DNA of 18,546 nt from DASQUK01 sp046723645. Its GTDB lineage: Bacteria > Actinomycetota > Acidimicrobiia > Acidimicrobiales > VFJN01. The position numbers were made by a program, and so were the translations under genes. The DNA is taken from the NCBI GenBank assembly GCA_046723645.1, contig JBKOUY010000170.1:1-18546 (forward strand). Direction: 5' to 3'. Positions 7,208 through 14,478 of this stretch are shown one piece after another; the stretch's first letter is position 1, and each line of letters begins with the position of its first letter. Below the pieces are notes generated by a model that saw nothing but the letters and a program-made list of their open reading frames with translations, made no database searches and had not been told where the DNA came from.

Positions 7208-7226
7208 TTATCCACAGCCTGTGGAT
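7208..7226. promoter_or_regulatory. DnaA-box-like palindrome
   Basis: Bases 7208-7216 read TTATCCACA, a perfect match to the DnaA box consensus TTATNCACA. They form the left part of a perfect palindrome: ATCCACAG and CTGTGGAT flank a single C (7210-7226), so a second, weaker box lies on the other strand. The element lies between the convergent crgA and zinc-ribbon genes. It could bind DnaA, or it could act as a short bidirectional terminator stem. No T-run follows on either strand. Confidence 0.5.
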
Positions 7227-7243
7227 CCACTCGGCGTTGCCGA

Positions 7244-7576
7244 TCACCCGTCGATGGGCGCCACCAGATCCATGTCTTCCTGGCAGTGCCGCGGCGGGTC
7301 CGGCACCTCGTCGTTGGCGCTCGTCATGCGCACCTCCGTGCCGCAGATCGAGCACCGGTACGTGAGCCGCACCTTGCGCAGCTCGCCCGGCGGCGGGGGC
7401 GGTGGCAGCGGAGTCGCCAGCCCCGACAGCACGCTGAACCCGATCCTGAGCAGCAACCAGCCCACGAGCACCGCGACCGCCACCGCCAGGACCGACGCCC
7501 GGGTCACCAGCCACGCGAGGACGCCGGCCGCGAGCAAGCCGACCAGGGTCGGCCACGAGATCTTCGGCCTGCGCAC
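7244..7576 (-). CDS. Small membrane protein with C-terminal zinc-ribbon-like motif
   Basis: I do not recognise a named family. From the chosen GTG at 7576 the protein is 110 residues. Two adjacent hydrophobic stretches (~10-25 and ~28-53) suggest one membrane hairpin, followed by a poly-proline linker (57-63). The C-terminal part, with CSICGTEVRM (75-84) and PPRHCQEDMDLV (94-105), looks like a small cytoplasmic metal-binding ribbon: Cys75, Cys78, His97 and Cys98 are candidate ligands. The start is uncertain because no RBS precedes the GTG and the frame stays open to 7753. The upstream part reads as Arg/Pro-rich shadow, and the hydrophobic section begins right after the chosen start. It is on the same strand as the hydrolase upstream but separated by 205 bases, so it is probably transcribed separately. 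Confidence 0.6.
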   Translation of the reverse strand: MRRPKISWPTLVGLLAAGVLAWLVTRASVLAVAVAVLVGWLLLRIGFSVLSGLATPLPPPPPPGELRKVRLTYRCSICGTEVRMTSANDEVPDPPRHCQEDMDLVAPIDG

Positions 7577-7754
7577 GGCGTCAGCGTACGGCGTGACCGC
7601 AAGCCGCGGACCCCGGTGAGGGCGCTGGGGGCTTCCCGCTAAAGGGATACGTGGATAGGAACATCGTCCCGGCCGACGGTGGTCAGTGTTGCCGGGAGGC
7701 CGAGCTGTGTGGCCTGGGTTTGCGCGGCAAATCCCGTACTGTTCGGTGCCCACA
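7577..7754. other. Intergenic region between the hydrolase and zinc-ribbon genes
   Basis: No gene is supported here. A short hairpin (AGGCC at 7697-7701, GGCCT at 7711-7715, nine-base loop) may help end the hydrolase transcript. The promoter of the zinc-ribbon gene should also lie here, but I see no convincing -35/-10 pair. Confidence 0.4.
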
Positions 7755-7778
7755 TGCGGGCCTATCCGCTCGGCCTCT
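7755..7778 (-). repeat. 24-base direct repeat, copy 1 (after the hydrolase stop)
   Basis: This copy matches 10303-10326 at 23 of 24 bases in the same orientation. The shared core on the minus strand includes CGAGCGGATAGGCCCGCA. It begins three bases after the hydrolase TGA stop (7784-7782). GCGG and CCGC inside it can pair as a four-base stem. Nothing else of this length appears repeated in the non-coding parts of the window. Confidence 0.8.
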
Positions 7779-7781
7779 CGG

Positions 7782-10214
7782 TCAGGGCGCCGGATCGTTC
7801 TCGGTGGCCACGAACGGGCGGCAGGCCATGCCCCGCAGGCCCGGGCAGGGCGCCGGCTGGACTGCGGCCACGTGCACGCCGTCGATCACCGACAGCACCA
7901 ACGCCGACGGTTGCCCGCGGTTGCGGCGGATGTCGATGGTCGGGATCGCACCGCCGTAGTCGGGCGGCTCGAATTCCCAGGTGGCGTGGTTGCGGCCCGG
8001 CGTGGCGATCGACAGGCGGACGCGCGAGCCGGCGCGGAACGCGTGCGCGAAGCCGGTGATATCGACGCGTGCCTCGACCACCTCGTTGCCGCGGAGCGGG
8101 CGGTAGGAGCGCTCGGTGAACCGGTGCACGACCTCCAGGCCGTCGGTGCGCTGGCGATCCTCGGCCCGGTGGCCGACCCGCAGCCAGCCGTTGGATATGA
8201 GGTACTCGACCCCGTCGGGGCGCACCTCCGAGATCGACGCCTGCAGGTCCACGTCGGGGGCGTCGCTCGACACCCAGAGGTCGGCCACCGCGGGCCCGGC
8301 GACCACCAGGTCCTCGGACAGCGGCTCCGTCAGGTACGACAGCTCCTGGCCCTCGCCGAATCGGGTCCACTCGGCGCCGGTCCAGACCGGGTCGAGCAGC
8401 GGGTACTCGCCCGTGCCGCCGAAGAGCGTGGCGCCCCCCGCGGCGGGGTCGAAGCGGAAGCGGTCGGCGTCACCGTCGCTGCGCGGCCCGGGCTCGTCGG
8501 TGGCGAGGCGCTCGTCGTCACCCAGGTACCACGTCGTCGGCTCGGCGTCGCTGGTGGGCCACGAGTCGAGCCCGAGCTCGAACGTCCCACCCTGCTCGCC
8601 GATCTCGTTCGCGCCGATGCCGCTCTCGAAGATCACGCGGACCGGGTCCTCGGCCTCGTACGCCGCCAACGCCGAGGCGTAGTCGTCGCCGAACCGGGCG
8701 AAGCGGTCCGGTTCGAGCTCGACGTCGCGAAGGTGGAGCTGTTCGGCGAGCACCGGCGGCGCCAGGGCGCGCACGACCGGGTTCAGGTGCGGCACGCGCT
8801 GGGCCACGTAGAGCTCGAGGAACTCGAACCAGCGCACGAGGTTGGCGGGCCCGTAGCCGTCGGGGTGGCGTCCGTTCCACAGGTTCGCCCTGACGACCGG
8901 GGCCGACGTGAACTCGTCGAGGAGCGCGGTGAACTGCGGTCCGGTCTGCTCGTCCTGGAACGCCCCCGAGATGAAGACCGGCGCCTCGATGTCGCCCACG
9001 AGCCGCCGCAGGTCCCGCGCCGCGGCCGAGCCCGGATAGCTGTCGAGGGCGCGGACGAAGCCCTCGAAGTCGGGGTTCTGGGCGCGGAGTGCCTGGTGCG
9101 CTGCGCACGTGGTGTCGCCCGCCGCGATGCGCTCGGTGACCCAGCTCGTGCCGCCGGGGGCGGCGGCCGCGTCGCGCTCCTTGATCCACTGGTGGGTGAA
9201 GCCGGAGTTGAAGATGCCGCCGGGCCACGCCTGCAGCCACGGGTCAGCAATCACCGACTGCGCCGTCACCGCCGCCAGGTGCGGCGGCCGCGTCGCCGCC
9301 GTGTATAGCTGAGAGATGCCCGAGTAGGACAGGCCCACCATGCCGACGATTCCGTGGAGAACCCACGGCTGGCGGGCCACGATCTCGATGACGTCGTAGC
9401 CGTCGGCCATCTGCGCGGGGTTGAACACGTCGAACACGCCGCCCGAGCACCCGGTGCCGCGCATGTTGACCGACACCGTCGCGTAGCCGAACGTGCGGGC
9501 GAGGCGCGAGCCGGCCTCCTCGCTGCCCGGATTGGACGGCGAGTAGCCCGAGTACTCGACCACCGTCGGGTACGGGCCGTCGCCGTAGAGGGCGGGGTCG
9601 GGGAGGCGCACCATGGCGCTCAGCCGCACGCCGTCGCGCATCTCCAGGTACTGGAATCCCTCCTCCAGCGACGAGCCCGGCAGGGGGTCGCCGAGGACGT
9701 CCAGCCGGGCGGCGCTGAGCGCCTGGCGGTCGTAGAGGGCGGGATCCGGGACGTCGTCGCGGCCGGGGACGGTGACGACGCCGGTGGCCAACGGCGGCGA
9801 TGCCTCGTCGTCCCGGATCACGTAACTGCCCGGCTCGACCACCCCCGCGGCCGCCGGGTCGCCGACGTCCGTCCAGTCGAGATCGGGCCCCGACTGGACC
9901 TCCCGGTACTCGCCCGGCAGGTAGGCGAAGTGGGCCTGACCCTCGTCGTCGGCCCGCAGCGTCAGCAGCCGGTGGCCACGGTTGCCGTAGAGCGTCAGCG
10001 GTTCACCGGGCTCGGCCCCCGTGACCGTGATCTGCTCGATCCCTGCACGCACCACCCAGGGGGCGTCGTCGGCCCCCTCGGTCAGGCGCTCGAGCGCGCC
10101 AGCCTCGGCGGCCGCGGCGACGGCGGCGCCATCCGGGCCGATCTCGGACGACGGGCTGCACGCCACCAGCGTCGCGGCCATGCCCAGCGCCAGCGCCATG
10201 CCCAGCTTCCTCAT
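7782..10214 (-). CDS. Secreted CocE/NonD (X-Pro peptidase S15-like) hydrolase, lipoprotein
   Basis: This 810-residue protein is an alpha/beta hydrolase of the CocE/NonD, S15 X-Pro dipeptidyl-peptidase type. An N-terminal signal ends in the lipobox LVAC (Cys19), so it is probably a lipoprotein outside the membrane. Residues ~50-165 form an extra beta-rich region before the hydrolase fold. The nucleophile is Ser296 in VGLSYSG. Asp421 (SGAFQDEQTG) and His450 (NGRHPDGYG) are the likely triad partners. The C-terminal ~250 residues (from ~AVADLWVSSDAPDVDLQ) match the jelly-roll PepX_C domain. The family cleaves esters, amides or Xaa-Pro bonds, and the substrate here is unknown. ATG at 10214 has GGAGG six bases upstream. 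The thiolase upstream is on the same strand, but two strong hairpins separate them. The gene is bracketed by a 24-base direct repeat. Confidence 0.85.
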   Translation of the reverse strand: MRKLGMALALGMAATLVACSPSSEIGPDGAAVAAAAEAGALERLTEGADDAPWVVRAGIEQITVTGAEPGEPLTLYGNRGHRLLTLRADDEGQAHFAYLPGEYREVQSGPDLDWTDVGDPAAAGVVEPGSYVIRDDEASPPLATGVVTVPGRDDVPDPALYDRQALSAARLDVLGDPLPGSSLEEGFQYLEMRDGVRLSAMVRLPDPALYGDGPYPTVVEYSGYSPSNPGSEEAGSRLARTFGYATVSVNMRGTGCSGGVFDVFNPAQMADGYDVIEIVARQPWVLHGIVGMVGLSYSGISQLYTAATRPPHLAAVTAQSVIADPWLQAWPGGIFNSGFTHQWIKERDAAAAPGGTSWVTERIAAGDTTCAAHQALRAQNPDFEGFVRALDSYPGSAAARDLRRLVGDIEAPVFISGAFQDEQTGPQFTALLDEFTSAPVVRANLWNGRHPDGYGPANLVRWFEFLELYVAQRVPHLNPVVRALAPPVLAEQLHLRDVELEPDRFARFGDDYASALAAYEAEDPVRVIFESGIGANEIGEQGGTFELGLDSWPTSDAEPTTWYLGDDERLATDEPGPRSDGDADRFRFDPAAGGATLFGGTGEYPLLDPVWTGAEWTRFGEGQELSYLTEPLSEDLVVAGPAVADLWVSSDAPDVDLQASISEVRPDGVEYLISNGWLRVGHRAEDRQRTDGLEVVHRFTERSYRPLRGNEVVEARVDITGFAHAFRAGSRVRLSIATPGRNHATWEFEPPDYGGAIPTIDIRRNRGQPSALVLSVIDGVHVAAVQPAPCPGLRGMACRPFVATENDPAP

Positions 10215-10246
10215 GGACCCCCTCCGTCACGCGATCCGTCGCGACA

Positions 10247-10278
10247 GGCGTGCCGGCCGACCCGACGACCGGCACGCC
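10247..10278 (-). terminator. Strong hairpin between thiolase and hydrolase genes
   Basis: Arms GGCGTGCCGG (10247-10256) and CCGGCACGCC (10269-10278) are perfectly complementary over ten bases around a 12-base loop. The hairpin lies 48 bases after the thiolase stop on the minus strand. No T-tract follows, but a stem of this strength fits a T-less actinobacterial terminator of the thiolase transcript. Confidence 0.55.
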
Positions 10279-10282
10279 CAGC

Positions 10283-10300
10283 CCGCCCGGCGTCGGGCGG
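10283..10300 (-). terminator. Second hairpin after thiolase
   Basis: Arms CCGCCCG (10283-10289) and CGGGCGG (10294-10300) pair perfectly over seven bases with a four-base loop. Together with the hairpin at 10247-10278 it forms a tandem terminator-like block directly after the 24-base repeat that follows the thiolase stop. Confidence 0.5.
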
Positions 10301-10302
10301 TG

Positions 10303-10326
10303 TGCGGGCCTATCCGCTCGACCTCT
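10303..10326 (-). repeat. 24-base direct repeat, copy 2 (at the thiolase stop)
   Basis: This copy matches 7755-7778 with a single difference. It shares one base with the thiolase TAA stop (10328-10326). Both copies have the same orientation and the same position just after a stop codon, and they are offset by 2,548 bases. Confidence 0.8.
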
Positions 10327-11525
10327 TACCCGAGGCGCTCGATGATCGTGGCGTTGGCCATGCCGCCGCCCTCGCACATCGTCTCGAGGCCGTAGCGGCC
10401 CCCGGTGCGCTCGAGCTCGTTGAGCAGGGTGGCAAGCAGCTTGGTCCCGGAACAGCCGAGCGGATGGCCGAGGGCGATGGCGCCGCCGTTGACGTTGACC
10501 TTGCCCATGTCGGCACCGGTCTCGCGCTGCCAGGCGAGGACCACCGAGGCGAAGGCCTCGTTGATCTCGACCAGGTCGATGTCGGCGAGCGTCAGGCCCG
10601 CCTTGTCCAGCACCCTCTGCGTGGCGGGAATGGGTGCGGTGAGCATCATGACCGGATCGGCGCCGGCCAGAGCGAAGCTGTGGAACCGTGCCCGCGGCGT
10701 GAGGCCCAGCTCCGCGGCCTTGTCCTCACTCATGATCAGCGCAGCCGAGGCGCCATCGGTTATCTGGCTCGAGTTGCCGGCGGTCACCTTGCCGCCGTCC
10801 TGCTTGAACGCCGGCTTGAGGTTCGCCAGCGTCTCCGCCGTCGTATCGGGGCGGATGCCCTCGTCCGCCGTGACCAGCTCGTCGGACTCGGTGATGTTGC
10901 CGGTCTCCTTGTCCCGGTGGATCGACCGGACCGGGATGATCTCGTTCTCGAACCGACCCTCGTCGCGGGCCCGGGCCGCCCGCTGCTGGCTCTCCGCACC
11001 AAAGGCATCGAGGTCCTCACGGGTCAGGCCCCACTTGTCGGCGATCAGCTCGGCCGAGATCCCCTGCGGGACGAGGCCACCGACGTCCTGGTAGCGCCGG
11101 TTCATCCTGGGGCCGAAGGGCAGGCCGTACCTGCCGTCGCCGACCGACGCGCCCATCGGCACCTGGCTCATCACCTCGACACCGCCGGCCACCACGACGT
11201 CGTGGGCGCCGGCGATCACGGCCTGGGCCGCGAAGTGCGCCGCCTGCTGCCCTGACCCGCACTGCCGGTCGACCGTTGTCCCCGGTACGTCCTCTGGCCA
11301 GCCGGCCGCCAGCACGGCGTTGCGGGCGACGTTGACCGACTGGGCTCCCGCCTGCATGACGCAACCCATGATCACGTCCTCGACCACTGCGGGATCGATC
11401 TGGTTGCGCTCGACCAGGGCGTTGAGCGTCTCCGCAGCGAGGTCGACGGGATGCCAACCGGAGAGCTTGCCGTTCCGCTTGCCTCCTGCGGTGCGGACGG
11501 CATCGACGATGACGGCGGTGGGCAT
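10326..11525 (-). CDS. Acetyl-CoA C-acyltransferase (thiolase)
   Basis: This 399-residue thiolase II-fold enzyme carries out the last step of beta-oxidation, cleaving 3-ketoacyl-CoA with CoA, or the reverse condensation. The acyl-accepting nucleophile is Cys89 in DRQCGSGQQA. The catalytic His354 lies in GGAIALGHPLGCSG, and the C-terminal base Cys384 lies in CEGGGMAN. INEAFA at 321-326 is the usual NEAFA motif. The CEGGG form is common in FadA/acyltransferase-type thiolases, so degradation is more likely than a biosynthetic acetoacetyl-CoA thiolase, although the sequence does not prove it. ATG at 11525 is supported by AGGAG six bases upstream. No partner fadB follows. The divergent acyl-CoA synthetase gene and the shared palindrome at 11587-11604 suggest joint regulation. 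Confidence 0.93.
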   Translation of the reverse strand: MPTAVIVDAVRTAGGKRNGKLSGWHPVDLAAETLNALVERNQIDPAVVEDVIMGCVMQAGAQSVNVARNAVLAAGWPEDVPGTTVDRQCGSGQQAAHFAAQAVIAGAHDVVVAGGVEVMSQVPMGASVGDGRYGLPFGPRMNRRYQDVGGLVPQGISAELIADKWGLTREDLDAFGAESQQRAARARDEGRFENEIIPVRSIHRDKETGNITESDELVTADEGIRPDTTAETLANLKPAFKQDGGKVTAGNSSQITDGASAALIMSEDKAAELGLTPRARFHSFALAGADPVMMLTAPIPATQRVLDKAGLTLADIDLVEINEAFASVVLAWQRETGADMGKVNVNGGAIALGHPLGCSGTKLLATLLNELERTGGRYGLETMCEGGGMANATIIERLG

Positions 11526-11586
11526 GGCCTGCTCCTTTGTCTCGCCGGTCCCCGCTGCCCGCATCATTGGGGGGTCGGGCCGGCTC

Positions 11587-11604
11587 CTTGACCGTTCGGT
11601 CAAG
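11587..11604. promoter_or_regulatory. Perfect palindrome, TetR-type operator candidate
   Basis: The bases CTTGACCG-TT-CGGTCAAG form a perfect inverted repeat with eight-base arms and a two-base centre. Sites of the form ACCGNNCGGT are typical for TetR-family regulators of fatty-acid and acyl-CoA genes. It lies midway between the divergent thiolase (start 11525) and acyl-CoA synthetase (start 11732), so one dimer could control both. The embedded TTGACC may serve as a -35 box. No regulator gene is in the window. Confidence 0.65.
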
Positions 11605-11731
11605 CCAGTCTGCCGACCACCCCGCGCGGATCGCAACCAACGCGTACTCTGGGCCGGCCCGGCGGCGCACGGAGCGGGGTGGTCCAGCCCGCCGGCAACC
11701 AGCCGTCCGAGGGCGACGAGGGGGTCCCGCT

Positions 11732-13549
11732 GTGATCGCAACCGAGGACGAGCTCGACCGGAAGGTCGAGGGCCAAACCATCGCCAGCCGCTGGCTGGAG
11801 ACGGTGGCCGCCCACCCGGACAACGTGGCGTTGCGAGCCAAGGATGGCGACCGCTGGGTCGAGTGGACCTATTCCGACGTCGCCGACCGGGTGGCGCGGG
11901 CGGCGGCGGGCCTCAGGACCCTCGGGGTGGAGCCCGGCGACCGCGTCGTGCTGATGATGCGCAACATCCCCGAGTTCCACGTGGTCGACCTGGCCACGAT
12001 GTTCTGCGGGGCGACCGCCGTGTCGATCTACAACTCCTCGCCCCCCGAGCAGGTTGCGTACCTGGTGGGCCACAGCGGCGCCAAGGTGGCGATCGTCGAG
12101 GACATGGGCTTCGCCGAGCGGTTCAGCGCGGTGCGCGACGAGCTCCCCAAGCTCGAGCACCTGGTGGTCCTGGGCGGGGACGGTGTCGCCGATCCGACAG
12201 CCGGCGACTCTGCGTTGATCGCCGGGCGGGCGGTGCTCGAGGGGCACGATCCGGTCGACCTGCACGCCTCGCTCAGCGACATCCACCCCGAGTCGCTGGC
12301 GACGGTGATCTACACGTCCGGCACGACCGGCCCACCCAAGGGCGTCATGATCAGCCACTACAACGTCGTGTGGACCGCCCAGGGCTACCTCGAGCTGCTG
12401 GGCATCGAGCCCGTCGGCTTCCGTGCCATCTCCTACCTCCCGATGGCGCACATCGCCGAGCGGATGTCCGGCCACTACCTGGCGGGCATCGCCGGCTTCG
12501 AGGTGACGACCTGTCCCGATCCGAGCCTCATCGGCCAGTACCTGCGCGAGGTCCATCCCGAGACGATGTTCGGCGTTCCGCGCGTGTGGGAGAAGATCCA
12601 CGCCGGCATCCAGGCAGCCCTGTCGGCCAACGAGGACGCCAAGGCCCGGTTCGACCAGGCCGTCGCCGCCGCCGAGCCCATCGCCGAGCGGCGCACCCTC
12701 GGCACCGCCAGCGACGAGGACGAAAGTACCTGGGCATCGCTGGACGAGCTCGCGTTCCGCAACGTCCGCCAGCTCGTCGGCCTCGACTGCCTCCAGTACG
12801 CGATCACCGGCGCGGCGCCGATCCCGCCCGAGCTGATCCGCTGGTATCGCGCGATCGGCGTCCCGATGTCCGAGATCTACGGGCTGTCCGAGACCACGGG
12901 CCCGATGACGTGGGATCCGGCGGAGGTGCGGGTCGGCACCGTGGGCCGTGCGTTCCCCGGCGTGGACGTGTTCCTGGGCGACGACGGCGAGGTGTGCTGC
13001 CGGGGCGGCAACGTGTTCGTCGGGTACCTCGACGACCCGGACAAGACCGCAGACGCCCTCGAGCCCGACGGCACGTTCCACTCCGGTGACATCGGCGAGA
13101 TCGACGAGGACGGCTACCTCCGGATCGTCGACCGCAAGAAGGAGCTGATCATCACCGCCGGCGGCAAGAACGTGAGCCCTGCGAACCTCGAGGCGGCCCT
13201 CAAGACAGTGATCCCGATCGGTCAGGCCTGCGCGGTCGGCGACGGCCGGCGGTTCGTCTCGGCGCTGGTGGTGCTCGATCCCGAGGTGGCGCCGGGGTGG
13301 TTCCGCGAGCGGGGCATCGAGGCCGCCTCCCTGGCCGAGCTGGCGGCCGACGCGCGCACGCTGGACGAGCTGCAGCGGGCGGTCGACCAGGTGATGCTCC
13401 GGTTCAGCACGGCGGAACGCGTCCGGAGGATCGCCGTGCTGGGCGACGAGTGGCTGCCCGACGGCGACGAGCTCACGCCGACGTCCAAGCTCAAGCGCCG
13501 CGGCATCCTCGCCAAGTACTCGGAGCAGATCGAGTCGCTGTACGCGTAG
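11732..13549 (+). CDS. Long-chain fatty acid-CoA ligase (AMP-binding)
   Basis: This 605-residue ANL-superfamily enzyme activates fatty acids with ATP through an acyl-adenylate and transfers them to CoA. The P-loop YTSGTTGPPKG lies at 194-204. The motif YGLSETTG (383-390) follows the acyl-binding ITGAAPIPPEL segment, and the hinge GYLRIVDRKKELIITAGGKNVSP lies at 461-483. Lys586 in TPTSKLKRRGIL is the likely catalytic lysine of the mobile C-terminal domain. The length and the 'PMAHIAER' segment fit long-chain (FadD15-like) synthetases. GTG at 11732 is chosen because GAGGGGG lies seven bases upstream. The frame is open earlier, but that part covers the palindromic operator and is not conserved in type. 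It is divergent from the thiolase, which points to fatty-acid uptake and beta-oxidation. Confidence 0.93.
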   Translation: MIATEDELDRKVEGQTIASRWLETVAAHPDNVALRAKDGDRWVEWTYSDVADRVARAAAGLRTLGVEPGDRVVLMMRNIPEFHVVDLATMFCGATAVSIYNSSPPEQVAYLVGHSGAKVAIVEDMGFAERFSAVRDELPKLEHLVVLGGDGVADPTAGDSALIAGRAVLEGHDPVDLHASLSDIHPESLATVIYTSGTTGPPKGVMISHYNVVWTAQGYLELLGIEPVGFRAISYLPMAHIAERMSGHYLAGIAGFEVTTCPDPSLIGQYLREVHPETMFGVPRVWEKIHAGIQAALSANEDAKARFDQAVAAAEPIAERRTLGTASDEDESTWASLDELAFRNVRQLVGLDCLQYAITGAAPIPPELIRWYRAIGVPMSEIYGLSETTGPMTWDPAEVRVGTVGRAFPGVDVFLGDDGEVCCRGGNVFVGYLDDPDKTADALEPDGTFHSGDIGEIDEDGYLRIVDRKKELIITAGGKNVSPANLEAALKTVIPIGQACAVGDGRRFVSALVVLDPEVAPGWFRERGIEAASLAELAADARTLDELQRAVDQVMLRFSTAERVRRIAVLGDEWLPDGDELTPTSKLKRRGILAKYSEQIESLYA

Positions 13550-13560
13550 CCAGGACCCGC

Positions 13561-13575
13561 CGGGCGCTCAGCCCG
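13561..13575. terminator. Short hairpin between convergent genes
   Basis: CGGGC (13561-13565) and GCCCG (13571-13575) pair around a five-base loop, 11 bases after the ligase stop and nine bases from the stop of the convergent membrane protein. It may serve both directions, but the stem is short and has no T-run. Confidence 0.35.
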
Positions 13576-13584
13576 ACCGGTGGG

Positions 13585-14478
13585 TCACGCAGCGGCCGTG
13601 GTTTCGGTGGTCGTCGCCGCGGCGAGGAAGCTCTGGCAACCCTCGATGGCCCTCGCGTTCCAGGGCGCGTCCGGCTGGTCGTCGGTTTGCTGCAGGTGCA
13701 CGAAGGCCACCGTGTCCCCTTGCCGGTCCACCTGCACCTTGGGGTCGTCGGTGGGATCACCGAGGCGCTGGCTCGGGTAGCCGCGCGGGGCGCCCACCTG
13801 CAGCTCCTCGACCAGCAACCCCTCGCTCCGCAGGAGGTTGTACGTCGTGGTGCTCATCGACGGGCCCGGTTGTGCCCCACGCAGGTCGGTGACCTCGGCC
13901 TCCGTGTCGTCCGATGGGCATTCGAGCGTGGGCTCGTCGTAGTACTTGTGAACATCCACGAGCTCGACGGTCAGGGACTTCTCCCGACCGGCGATCATGC
14001 AGCCGATCCTCAGCGTTCCCGGTGGGACCGGCTGGCGCATCGACCCCATCCCGGGGGCGAACGTGTGCCGCCCCGCCCACTCCCCCTCCTTGACCACCCG
14101 CACCTCGGTGGGGGTGGTCAGCTCGTTGAACACGCGTACGTGCATGCCGTCGGTCTGCGGCCGCACGGATGCCACCGGGATCACAGGCCCGTCCGGCGCG
14201 CAGTGGAAGTCCACGACGTCCGGGAGCTGCGCCGCCGCGCCCGACGGGCGGCCGATCGGTGAGACCGCTACCTGGTTGTCGTCGGGTCCACCGCCCGTGA
14301 CCAGCACCACGCTTCCCAGCAGCACCGCCAGCGCCGCCGCCGTGACGACAGCTCCACGGCGGCGGCGCAGCCGGCGGTGCCGGCGTGCGGCGACCCGATC
14401 GAGCCCTCGCTCGGGGGGGTCGCCGGCGTTTGAGGCGAGACGCTCCAGACGGGCCCGGAGTTCGGGATCGCCGTTCAC
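13585..14478 (-). CDS. Single-pass membrane protein overlapping the sigma factor gene
   Basis: I do not recognise a named family. The 297-residue protein has a short cytoplasmic part (1-41) ending in the Arg-rich RRHRRLRRRRG, one membrane segment (~43-61) and an extracellular domain of about 235 residues with four cysteines (in DFHCAP, RIGCMI, LECPS and EGCQS), then a Thr/Ala-rich end. The GTG start at 14478 overlaps the sigma factor stop (14477-14475) as GTGA, so the two are probably translationally coupled. This organisation suggests an anti-sigma or sensor partner, but the HxxxCxxC zinc anti-sigma motif is absent and the cytoplasmic part is small. Treat the role as inference from context. 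Confidence 0.75.
   Translation of the reverse strand: MNGDPELRARLERLASNAGDPPERGLDRVAARRHRRLRRRRGAVVTAAALAVLLGSVVLVTGGGPDDNQVAVSPIGRPSGAAAQLPDVVDFHCAPDGPVIPVASVRPQTDGMHVRVFNELTTPTEVRVVKEGEWAGRHTFAPGMGSMRQPVPPGTLRIGCMIAGREKSLTVELVDVHKYYDEPTLECPSDDTEAEVTDLRGAQPGPSMSTTTYNLLRSEGLLVEELQVGAPRGYPSQRLGDPTDDPKVQVDRQGDTVAFVHLQQTDDQPDAPWNARAIEGCQSFLAAATTTETTAAA

Noticed and set aside
7651..7755. Possible tRNA or small RNA between the zinc-ribbon and hydrolase genes
   Set aside because: No T-loop, anticodon stem or acceptor pairing could be found on either strand.
9354..11255. 633-codon + strand frame opposite the hydrolase and thiolase
   Set aside because: It crosses two well-supported genes and the intergenic hairpins and contains no family motif.
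11600..13081. 493-codon minus strand frame opposite the acyl-CoA ligase
   Set aside because: It is antisense to a ligase with complete motifs, has no domain of its own and is biased toward Ala, Gly, Arg, Val and His.
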